A stretch of 5,235 nucleotides of DNA. Source: Rhodospirillales bacterium. GTDB taxonomy: Bacteria; Pseudomonadota; Alphaproteobacteria; Rhodospirillales_A; JACZKS01. The position numbers and the translations under genes were made by a program. The stretch spans positions 1 through 5,235 of the forward strand of contig JABGRG010000167.1 of assembly GCA_018648445.1 (NCBI GenBank), read 5' to 3'. Below, piece after piece: positions 1 through 5,235 of this stretch (position 1 is the stretch's first letter; each line of letters begins with the position of its first letter). The notes below the pieces were generated by a model. That model ran no database searches. It had not been told where the DNA came from and was given only the letters and a program-made list of their open reading frames with translations.

Positions 1-6
1 AAACAG

Positions 7-11
7 AAAGG
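7..11 (+). promoter_or_regulatory. Weak Shine-Dalgarno-like AAAGG before the large CDS
   Basis: AAAGG ends 11 bases before the ATG at 23. This is a poor match to a consensus ribosome binding site and the spacing is slightly long. It is the only purine-rich stretch in the 22 visible leader bases. It is compatible with the ATG at 23, which is better supported by the signal peptide that follows directly. No promoter can be assessed because the window begins too close to the gene. Confidence 0.3.
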
Positions 12-22
12 TCCTCTTAGAA

Positions 23-106
23 ATGTCACACGTCAATTACAGGCAAGCGATTAAGATATTTGCCGTTTTAATATGCCTCATATCAGCCTGTCCTCTGAAG
101 GCGGCT
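23..106 (+). other. Signal peptide, possibly lipoprotein type
   Basis: Residues 1-11 carry Arg7 and Lys11. They are followed by a hydrophobic core at about 12-22 and an Ala-containing cleavage region at 25-28 (LKAA), just before the first sulfatase strand (PNIIFVLCDD, 31-40). This predicts Sec export. Residues 20-23 read ISAC, which fits the lipobox pattern [LVI][ASTVI][GAS]C, so lipidation at Cys23 is an alternative to cleavage after residue 27 or 28. Both the haem motifs and the sulfatase are consistent with an exported location. Confidence 0.85.
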
Positions 107-3100
107 GAGCGGCCCAATATTATCTTCGTGCTATGCGACGATCTGGGGCCCGGCGACATCGGCATACTTTGGCAAAACGGGCGTGAGGGGACGCAGAAGT
201 TCTCGACTCCGCACCTGGATACTTTTGCCCAAGAGGGAATGATTCTCACGCGTCACTATTGCCCGGCTCCTGTCTGTGCGCCATCACGAGGCTCACTTCT
301 CACGGGGCGTCATCAAGGACATTGTGCTGTCCGTGATCAGCAATTCGATAAAGAGTTGCCTGATGAATATACCTTGGGCTCGGTCATGCAGAAGGCCGGC
401 TATGCCACCGCTGCAATTGGCAAATGGGGGCTTCAGGGAGGGAAATACGTACTCTGTTGGCCAGGCCAGCGTGGAGATCGTTCTCCCGAGCTTGAGCCGG
501 GGCATGCATTACTTCGCGGATTCGATTATTTCTATGGCTACACGGGTCATGTCGATGGTCATTACCATTATCCATTCGAAGATAATCGTCCAATGTACGA
601 TGGCTATAAAGACGTAACAGATGGCCTGGCCAAATGCTATACGACCGATCTGTTCACGGCACGCACGAAGAAGTGGATTGAGGATCATCATGAAGCACAT
701 TCGGAACAACCGTTCTTCATTTACCTGGCTTATGACACACCACATTCAAAACAACAAGTGCCCACGACCTCTCATCTGACAGCGGAAAGTAATTATCCTG
801 AAGGTGGCGGATTAACGGGGGGAGTTCAGTGGAATGAAGATGCCAGCGGTGGTCAAATAAATACAGCCAAAGGAATTGTGAATAAAGGAATGCATCCGGC
901 ATTTGCCAATGCTGTGGGAGATGACGGGCAGCCATGGCCTGAGCCAGCCACACGACATGTCACCATGGTGCGACGCATTGGGGATGCGGTTGAGGATATA
1001 GTGCAATTGCTCAAAGATTTAGGCATAGATGAAGACACCTTGATTGTCTTTACTTCAGATAACGGAACTCATCCTGCAGACCGCCATCAACCGGACTATT
1101 TCGATACTTTCGGCCCTTATGATGGAAGAAAAAGAGATATGTGGGAAGGCGGTATAAGGATGCCGACATTGGTGCGTTGGCCATCTGTGATTGCAGCCGG
1201 AAGCAAATCTGATTCCCCCTCTCAATCCCATGATTGGATGGCGACCTTCTCCGACCTTGTAGGCATGCAGCCTCCGGCGTTATGTGACGGAGTGTCCATT
1301 GCTCCGACCCTGACAGGCAGAGGAAAGCAGCGCCTTGGCATCGTATATAGTGAATACTCCCAGCCGGGAGGCAGAACCGCTGATTATATTGAATTCGAAC
1401 CTTCCCGCCGTGGCCGTCCGCAGGATCAGATGCAGAGCATTCTTATCGGCGACTACAAAGGCGTGCGTGTGGATATAAAGAATCAGAATACGCTTTTCGA
1501 GGTGTACCATACGCTGGATGACATCAAAGAAACGACGAATCTGGCAGGCATGCCGGGAGTGCCTACGCAGCAGCAATTTGAGGCAGCCGTACTACGTTTG
1601 CGTCGCACCGATCCATCGGCGCCGCGTCCTTATGATAACGCGTTGATTCCGTCGCTGACAGGGGACGCAATTCGTCCCGGCTTGATACGCAAGGAATACC
1701 CTGGTGACTTTGATTGGGTTCCGCAGTTTCATAACTTGACGCCGTCCGATCAGACGGTCGTCAACGGGCTCGTTCCCACGGCCGGCGCGCAGCAATTCGT
1801 AGGCTTCCTGACAGTGCCTGTCGATGGGGTGTATGACTTTGCGCTAACGACGCCCCAAGGCAAAGCCATCGTTCGCCTGCATGACGCTTTGTTGATCAAT
1901 GCTGATACAAACTACGCGGCCTCCACGAAGGCTCTGTCGGGAGCGATCGCCTTGCAGGCAGGTCTCCATCCTCTGCGAATAAACTACTTGGCCGGCACAG
2001 ATGCCGCTCCGCTTACTTTAGAGTGGCGACTACCCGGCGGCGAAATGACGGCGATTCCGAGCGATCAGTTTTGTCTTTGCGAAAACACGGAAGACGTAAA
2101 CACTAGCTTGGCCTTCTTGATTCGAGATGACTGGATGCGTCAGGCGGCGGCCCCAAGCGAAAGCGGACCGCTCACGGCCGAGGACGATGCGGCCGGCGGA
2201 TGCGACGGGATCAAGGACGGCTTGGCGGGGTTCCACACGCAGCAGGAGCAGGATCCCTGGTGGCAAGTCGATCTCGGCTCGGTCGTGCCGCTCTCACAGA
2301 TCGTACTCTGGAACCGGACCGGTGGAGGCTCCGCCGTACAGCGGGCCCGACAACTCGTGGTGCGGCTATCCGCTGACGGTCAGGCGTGGGAAGAGATCTA
2401 CCGGCATGACGGCTCGCTTTTCTACGGCTTTTCAGGCGGGGTGCCGCTCACCGTTTCGGCCCCAGGTAAAACGGCCCGCTACGTGCGGGTCGGGCTGGCG
2501 GACAACGAATATTTTCATCTGGATGAAGTGGAAGTGTACGGTACGGATAATCTGGAGACGAACCTGGCGCTCGATCGTCCGGCCACGCAGAGCAGCACGA
2601 GCAACTGGTCGACGCCGCGTAAGAAGCCGGTGTCTGTTTCTTTTCGGATTGCCGCTGGCGAGGCCTTGGATCTGGCGACCGCTACACGGACTCTCATGGA
2701 GGGGAGCGATCGACTCTCGTCTTACGATTCTGCGTTAGCCGAACTGCAAGAGCGGTACGACGAAGCCGGAGCCGACGCCGATTTTCAGGAACTGTACATT
2801 GATACACGACAACTCCGGCGCGAGCTGATCCTCTCGCATCCGACATTGGATTTCGACCGGCTGTTGATCAACAAGCGACCGCCGCCCCGGTACCACGCGC
2901 ACATGTGCGAACAATACCTGGGTCGAAACAGCGCGGCCGGACCGGGGCTCGTTATTCTGGATTCATGGAGAGACGATCCACAGGCGACTGTTCTGCTTGA
3001 GGGCAAACTTCCCGAAGGCTCCGTCTTGCATCCCGATCTCTCATTTGACGCCGAGCGTGTCATCTTTTCTTTTGCGGATCACACAGTGGTCAAAAACGAT

Positions 3101-5161
3101 AACGTTACGATCCCCATTCATCAGGGACGGGCCAGCCGAGGATTCGACAATAATAAATACGGGAGGCAGCGTTTTCTTCTCTACGAGGCGACCTTGGACG
3201 GCGAGACGGTCCGACAGTTGACGGGAACGCCCTCCGATCCGATGGAGACGGCCTTCAACCGTGCGACCGTCCTGATCGAAGATCTCGATCCTTGCTACAT
3301 GCCCGACGGCGGGATCGTCTTCACTTCGACGAGGAGCCAAAACTTCGGACGATGCCACGGGGGTGTTTACAAACCGGCGTTTCTGCTCTACCGCGCTGAA
3401 GCCGACGGATCGAACATCCGTCAGATTTCGTTCGCCGAGGCCAACGAGTGGGACCCGAGTGTTCTGCCCGACGGTCGCATCATCTACACGCGATGGGACT
3501 ATATCAATCGCCACAACACCTGGTTCCAAAGTCTCTGGACGACGAAACCTGACGGGACCGCGACGGACCACTACTACGGCAATTACACGAGAAATCCTTG
3601 CGTAATATCCGAAGCCCATTCGATCCCAGGATCCAATCAAGTCGTTGCCACGGCCGCCGCGCATCACTTCATTACCGGAGGTTCGATCATTACGGTCGAT
3701 ACGCAGCAGGGGCGGGACGGCCCCGGACCTCTCACCCGAATTACGCCGGAAGTTCATTTTCCAGAAACCGAGGGCTGGGATACCAATGGATGTTATGCCA
3801 CGCCGTACCCGCTTAGTGAAGAGTTGTTCCTCGCGGCTTATACGACGGAACCGATCAATTACGGCGAACGTCCTTCCGACGCGGCATTTGGAATCTATCT
3901 CGTTGATTCGCTCGGCGGACGTGAGCTGATCTACCGCGACGCGGAGGTCTCTTGTTTCACGCCGCTCCCGGTCCGACCGAGGTCCGTTCCTCCGGTCATC
4001 CCCTCGATTCTTCCCGATCCGGACCAATCGCCCGCGACGGGCATGTGCTACGTCCAGGACGTTTATCAGTGCCCCGAGCCGATTCCGGAAGGCAGCATCA
4101 AGTACCTGCGAATCAACAGGATCCACGATCAACCGACTCCCTACTTCACTATCAGAAGTCGGGCGAACCAAGAAGTCGTCAAGAGCGTGATCGGCGTCGT
4201 CCCGGTCAACGAGGACGGATCCGCCGCCTTCGAGGTCCCCGCCGATACTGGATTCCAACTCCAGGCTTTGGACGAAAACGGTATGGCGGTCATGACTATG
4301 CGTTCACTTATGTACGTCCGACCAGGTGAGGTCATGGGATGCGTCGGGTGTCATGAATACCAAGCGGCAGGGCAAGCCGCTGCCGCGCATTCGCCGCCGC
4401 GAATGGTCGTCAATACTCCCGAGCCATTGCCCGGTCCTCAGTACGAGGGCGGGTTCAGCTTCATGCGAACCGTTCAGCCTGTGCTCGATCGTCACTGTAT
4501 CCGCTGCCATGGGCTGGGCGAAAAGCCGGCGGGAGATCTCAATCTGCTCGCGGACCATGCATACGCGTCTCTCACCTCACGGCCCGGGCTCGTAGCGATC
4601 GCGCTGAGCAATCAGGAGACGTTCGTCAGTTCACCCATGGACTATTTCGCCCATGCAGGACGGCTCGCGGATATCTTGCTCGCAGGAAAGATGGGCGAAC
4701 AAATAATCGACCTCCCCCGAGACGATCTGAACCGCATCATCGCGTGGCTCGACCTCAACGGCCAGCAGTTCGGCGACTACTCGTTCAACCGAGTGGAAGA
4801 CCGAACAGCCGACCCCGAAGGCGAACAGCGTTTGCGCGAGGCCGTGAGCGAAAAGTTCGGCCCCGCGATGGCCGGGCGTCCGTTCGCCGCGTTGGTCAAC
4901 GTCGGCCAGCCCGACGAGAGTCTCATCCTCAGAGCTCCCCTTGCCCTCGAATCCGGCGGATGGGGACAACACTCCGACACGGGCTGGGACTCCGAGCAAC
5001 ACCCGGAATTCCAGCGATTCCAGCAGTTGGTCGACGCGGCCATCGCTCCGATGCCATACGTCGATGTACAGGGAACCTGTGCTCAGCAACCGTGCGTCTG
5101 CGGCTCTTGCTGGGTGAGAGAACTCACTCAGCAAGGAAACGCATCCGTTCAAACAGAATGA
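23..5161 (+). CDS. Exported sulfatase / PA14 / discoidin / HzsA-like dihaem cytochrome c fusion protein
   Basis: This is a single uninterrupted 1712-residue frame ending in TGA. Seen in order: signal peptide (1-28), type I sulfatase (about 30-540), PA14-like domain (about 553-684), F5/8 type C domain (about 692-841), beta-propeller (about 940-1325), HZS-alpha-like middle domain (about 1336-1436), haem motif CVGCH (1440-1444), cytochrome c-like domain with CIRCH (1492-1496), and a cysteine-rich tail (1686-1696). The family precedent is that sulfatases hydrolyse sulfate esters using formylglycine, and HzsA-like proteins carry two c-type haems outside the cytoplasm. The ATG at 23 is chosen because a signal peptide follows at once and sulfatase homology starts at residue 30. 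Typical sulfatases of this kind are about 450-600 residues and HzsA is roughly 800, so this looks like two proteins joined. No frameshift or stop lies at the joins. Substrate and electron partner are unknown. The domain calls are firm; the combined function is inference. Confidence 0.93.
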   Translation: MSHVNYRQAIKIFAVLICLISACPLKAAERPNIIFVLCDDLGPGDIGILWQNGREGTQKFSTPHLDTFAQEGMILTRHYCPAPVCAPSRGSLLTGRHQGHCAVRDQQFDKELPDEYTLGSVMQKAGYATAAIGKWGLQGGKYVLCWPGQRGDRSPELEPGHALLRGFDYFYGYTGHVDGHYHYPFEDNRPMYDGYKDVTDGLAKCYTTDLFTARTKKWIEDHHEAHSEQPFFIYLAYDTPHSKQQVPTTSHLTAESNYPEGGGLTGGVQWNEDASGGQINTAKGIVNKGMHPAFANAVGDDGQPWPEPATRHVTMVRRIGDAVEDIVQLLKDLGIDEDTLIVFTSDNGTHPADRHQPDYFDTFGPYDGRKRDMWEGGIRMPTLVRWPSVIAAGSKSDSPSQSHDWMATFSDLVGMQPPALCDGVSIAPTLTGRGKQRLGIVYSEYSQPGGRTADYIEFEPSRRGRPQDQMQSILIGDYKGVRVDIKNQNTLFEVYHTLDDIKETTNLAGMPGVPTQQQFEAAVLRLRRTDPSAPRPYDNALIPSLTGDAIRPGLIRKEYPGDFDWVPQFHNLTPSDQTVVNGLVPTAGAQQFVGFLTVPVDGVYDFALTTPQGKAIVRLHDALLINADTNYAASTKALSGAIALQAGLHPLRINYLAGTDAAPLTLEWRLPGGEMTAIPSDQFCLCENTEDVNTSLAFLIRDDWMRQAAAPSESGPLTAEDDAAGGCDGIKDGLAGFHTQQEQDPWWQVDLGSVVPLSQIVLWNRTGGGSAVQRARQLVVRLSADGQAWEEIYRHDGSLFYGFSGGVPLTVSAPGKTARYVRVGLADNEYFHLDEVEVYGTDNLETNLALDRPATQSSTSNWSTPRKKPVSVSFRIAAGEALDLATATRTLMEGSDRLSSYDSALAELQERYDEAGADADFQELYIDTRQLRRELILSHPTLDFDRLLINKRPPPRYHAHMCEQYLGRNSAAGPGLVILDSWRDDPQATVLLEGKLPEGSVLHPDLSFDAERVIFSFADHTVVKNDNVTIPIHQGRASRGFDNNKYGRQRFLLYEATLDGETVRQLTGTPSDPMETAFNRATVLIEDLDPCYMPDGGIVFTSTRSQNFGRCHGGVYKPAFLLYRAEADGSNIRQISFAEANEWDPSVLPDGRIIYTRWDYINRHNTWFQSLWTTKPDGTATDHYYGNYTRNPCVISEAHSIPGSNQVVATAAAHHFITGGSIITVDTQQGRDGPGPLTRITPEVHFPETEGWDTNGCYATPYPLSEELFLAAYTTEPINYGERPSDAAFGIYLVDSLGGRELIYRDAEVSCFTPLPVRPRSVPPVIPSILPDPDQSPATGMCYVQDVYQCPEPIPEGSIKYLRINRIHDQPTPYFTIRSRANQEVVKSVIGVVPVNEDGSAAFEVPADTGFQLQALDENGMAVMTMRSLMYVRPGEVMGCVGCHEYQAAGQAAAAHSPPRMVVNTPEPLPGPQYEGGFSFMRTVQPVLDRHCIRCHGLGEKPAGDLNLLADHAYASLTSRPGLVAIALSNQETFVSSPMDYFAHAGRLADILLAGKMGEQIIDLPRDDLNRIIAWLDLNGQQFGDYSFNRVEDRTADPEGEQRLREAVSEKFGPAMAGRPFAALVNVGQPDESLILRAPLALESGGWGQHSDTGWDSEQHPEFQRFQQLVDAAIAPMPYVDVQGTCAQQPCVCGSCWVRELTQQGNASVQTE
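110..1642 (+). other. Type I (formylglycine-dependent) sulfatase domain
   Basis: This is the alkaline-phosphatase-superfamily sulfatase fold, which hydrolyses sulfate esters. Visible landmarks are PNIIFVLCDDLG with metal-binding Asp39 and Asp40, the activation motif CAPSR (85-89), and GKWGL (133-137). They continue with TPH with His241, FTSDNG with Asp346 and Asn347, and GRKRDMWEGGIRMP (368-381) with Lys370. Together these supply the calcium ligands and sulfate-binding residues known for the family. The usual GKWHL histidine is replaced by Gly136. I recall GKWGL, followed by a GFDYFYGY-like segment (166-173) and HxxYP-like residues, as a recurring bacterial subfamily, so loss of activity is not implied. 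The substrate cannot be read from sequence; a sulfated polysaccharide is plausible. Confidence 0.95.
275..289 (+). other. Formylglycine activation motif C-A-P-S-R (Cys85)
   Basis: Codons for residues 85-89 encode CAPSR followed by GSLLTGR, the classical Cys-type sulfatase signature CxPxR. Cys85 is expected to be oxidised to formylglycine before or during export, by a formylglycine-generating enzyme (aerobic) or an anSME radical-SAM enzyme encoded elsewhere. Arg89 is the conserved stabilising arginine. The intact motif argues that the sulfatase half is active. Confidence 0.93.
1679..2074 (+). other. PA14-like beta domain
   Basis: Residues about 553-684 follow a PA14-like pattern. GLIRKEYPGDFDWVPQF resembles the opening strand, FVGFLTVPVDGVYDFAL the central GxLxVPxDGxYxF signature, and ALQAGLHPLRINYL the GxHxIxVxY signature. 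LTLEWRLPGG and AIPSDQF then match the closing strands. PA14 domains often bind carbohydrate and are attached to sulfatases and glycosidases in planctomycetes, so this may be a substrate-targeting domain. The acidic DD calcium-binding dipeptide usual after the YxF strand appears replaced by TPQG (610-613), so ligand binding may be altered or lost. Confidence 0.75.
2096..2545 (+). other. F5/8 type C (discoidin) domain
   Basis: Residues about 692-841 show the discoidin pattern. CDGIKDG (727-733) stands for the usual AVDG, then GFHTQQEQDPWWQVDLG (736-752), PLSQIVLWNRTGGG (756-769), a QLVVRLSADGQAWEEIYRHDG strand pair, and closing RYVRVGLADNEYFHLDEVEVYG (819-840). These domains commonly bind glycans or membranes. 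In planctomycete HzsA-like proteins I recall a closely similar domain just before the propeller, so this copy may belong to the cytochrome half and not to the sulfatase half. That would put the fusion join at about residues 685-692. Confidence 0.85.
2561..2620 (+). repeat. Short second discoidin-like start (truncated domain or linker)
   Basis: Residues 847-866 read as NLALDRPATQSS followed by TSNWSTPR, the usual opening strand of an F5/8 type C domain. No second copy of the WWQVDLG or LDEVEVYG strands follows. The chain passes instead into a helical stretch (about 897-936) leading to the propeller. It may be a remnant of a second discoidin domain or a retained linker between the discoidin and propeller modules. 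Confidence 0.6.
2840..3997 (+). other. HzsA-like TolB/WD40-type beta-propeller
   Basis: Residues about 940-1325 contain repeated propeller strand patterns. Examples are SFDAERVIFSFAD (1007-1019), DPCYMPDGGIVFTSTRS (1089-1105), EWDPSVLPDGRIIYTRWDY (1142-1160), SIPGSNQVVATAAAHH (1200-1215), PLSEELFLAAY (1263-1273) and GIYLVDSLGGRELIYRD (1290-1306). FLLYRAEADGSNIRQIS (1120-1136) resembles TolB repeats. The RWDYINRHN and GRCHG segments are typical of the hydrazine-synthase-alpha-like family of planctomycetes. In HzsA the propeller forms the first domain and faces the first haem. His958, His960, Cys962 and Cys1111 are potential metal ligands. Function outside anammox is not established. Confidence 0.8.
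4028..4330 (+). other. HZS-alpha middle-like domain
   Basis: Residues about 1336-1436 include MCYVQDVYQC (1341-1350), SIKYLRINRI (1358-1367), VIGVVPVNEDGSAAFEVPA (1389-1407) and FQLQALDENGMAVMTMRS (1411-1428). They lead directly into YVRPGEVMGCVGCH. This order matches the middle domain of hydrazine synthase alpha and its many non-anammox relatives, where it packs against the first c-type haem. The VPVNEDGSAAFEVPA stretch is the most recognisable block. Assignment is by memory of the family, not by a profile search. Confidence 0.75.
4340..4354 (+). other. c-type haem binding motif 1 (CVGCH, residues 1440-1444)
   Basis: This is a canonical CxxCH with Cys1440, Cys1443 and His1444, followed by EYQ (Tyr1446). 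It corresponds in position to haem alpha-I of hydrazine synthase. As I recall the HzsA structure, a Tyr a few residues after the motif ligates the iron there, while the motif His contributes to a zinc site. Tyr1446 sits two residues after the His here, not the four I recall in HzsA, so the same coordination cannot be assumed. Confidence 0.88.
4442..4780 (+). other. C-terminal cytochrome c-like domain
   Basis: Residues about 1474-1586 run from YEGGFSFMRTVQPVLDRHC through the haem motif CIRCHG to IIAWLDLNGQQFGDYS (1572-1587). This matches the pattern of planctomycete c-type cytochrome domains (FxxxVxPVLxxxCxxCHG ... IxxWIDLNGxYxG) and the HzsA C-terminal domain. His1544 in YFAHAGRL aligns with the conserved His of the usual GSHASRL segment and is the best candidate distal ligand. 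The domain probably transfers electrons between the first haem and an unknown redox partner. Confidence 0.85.
4496..4510 (+). other. c-type haem binding motif 2 (CIRCH, residues 1492-1496)
   Basis: Cys1492, Cys1495 and His1496 form a standard CxxCH, preceded by VQPVLDRH and followed by GLGEKPAGDLNL. It corresponds to the bis-histidine haem alpha-II of hydrazine synthase. Haem must be attached outside the cytoplasm by a cytochrome c maturation system, which agrees with the N-terminal export signal located about 1460 residues upstream. Confidence 0.93.
5078..5110 (+). other. C-terminal cysteine cluster (C-x4-C-x-C-x2-C)
   Basis: Residues 1686-1696 carry Cys1686, Cys1691, Cys1693 and Cys1696, ending CVCGSCWVRE, only 16 residues before the C-terminus. 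Four closely spaced cysteines could bind a metal or form two disulfides. No His follows the final Cys, so this is not a third haem site. I do not recognise it as part of the standard HzsA fold. Confidence 0.7.
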
Positions 5162-5219
5162 CAGAACGGAAATTCGTGACGGCGGATACGCGCCGCCGCA
5201 AGGCTGGGTGAAGACGGAT

Positions 5220-5235
5220 ATGAAACTTCAGTGGT
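5220..5235 (+). CDS. Possible start of a downstream gene (partial, five codons)
   Basis: ATG at 5220 opens a frame beginning MKLQW and runs off the window. It lies 58 bases after the TGA of the large CDS, a spacing compatible with an operon. The upstream purine-rich GAAGACGG (5210-5217) is only a weak ribosome binding site and sits very close to the ATG. Too little sequence is present to say what it encodes or to be sure it is a gene. Confidence 0.25.

Noticed and set aside
2127..2738. Alternative + strand frame of 203 codons overlapping the discoidin region
   Set aside because: The product is Arg/Ser/Pro-rich without domain features, while the main frame here shows clear discoidin motifs. 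It is a frame shadow.
3353..3370. GRCHGG in the propeller as a third haem site
   Set aside because: There is no Cys three residues before Cys1111, so the CxxCH motif is incomplete. At most it is a metal-ligand candidate.
3041..4258. Long antisense open frame of 405 codons opposite the propeller and middle domain
   Set aside because: Its translation is rich in Arg, Asp and Val with no recognisable motif, signal or domain. It lies wholly opposite strongly conserved coding sequence. It is best explained as a shadow of GC-rich coding DNA.
2840..5161. Reading the HzsA-like half as true hydrazine synthase and the host as an anammox bacterium
   Set aside because: HzsA-like proteins are widespread in non-anammox planctomycetes and verrucomicrobia. 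No HzsB or HzsC is visible, the haem-1 Tyr is displaced, and the fusion to a sulfatase points to a different role.
5180..5198. Hairpin CGGCGG / CCGCCG with a 7-base loop after the stop codon
   Set aside because: The stem is only 6 bp and has no T-run after it, and a possible downstream gene starts at 5220. It is not supported as an intrinsic terminator and could occur by chance in GC-rich DNA.
5158..5211. ATG overlapping the TGA of the large CDS (ATGA), as in translational coupling
   Set aside because: The frame it opens is only 17 codons long, basic and without motifs. It is probably fortuitous.

Overview
The window is almost entirely one giant open reading frame on the + strand (23-5161, 1712 residues), with 22 bases before it and 74 after it. 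It encodes an exported multidomain protein. In order it has a signal peptide, a type I (formylglycine) sulfatase, a PA14-like beta domain, an F5/8 type C (discoidin) domain, and a module resembling the alpha subunit of hydrazine synthase (HzsA-like). That last module comprises a TolB/WD40-like beta-propeller, the HZS-alpha middle domain and two c-type haem sites (CxxCH). A cysteine cluster ends the protein. No RNA gene, mobile element, CRISPR array or credible terminator was seen.

The organism is most likely a planctomycete or another member of the PVC group. This rests on the sulfatase subfamily, the PA14 and discoidin accessory domains, and the HzsA-like dihaem protein, all of which I associate with Planctomycetota and Verrucomicrobiota. 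No rRNA or other taxonomic marker is present, so this is inference from domain content only. The HzsA-like part does not imply anammox: such proteins are common outside anammox bacteria and no partner subunit is visible here.

Layout: 1-22 is a leader with a weak Shine-Dalgarno-like AAAGG. About 23-1642 covers export signal and sulfatase, at 43-48% GC in hand-counted lines. About 1679-2074 is PA14-like. About 2096-2545 is discoidin, followed by a short second discoidin-like start. About 2840-3997 is the propeller, 4028-4330 the HZS-alpha middle domain, 4340-4354 haem site 1, and 4442-4780 a cytochrome c-like domain with haem site 2. The Cys cluster lies at 5078-5110. Most hand-counted lines from about 1741 onward are 55-75% GC. 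At 5220 an ATG may begin the next gene.

The notable point is the fusion. Sulfatases and HzsA-like dihaem proteins are normally separate polypeptides. Here they share one reading frame, one export signal and carbohydrate-associated beta domains, with a base-composition change between them. The product should be exported, with its sulfatase activated by Cys-to-formylglycine conversion and its haems attached outside the cytoplasm. A role in processing sulfated polysaccharide with a coupled redox step is a hypothesis, not something the sequence proves.
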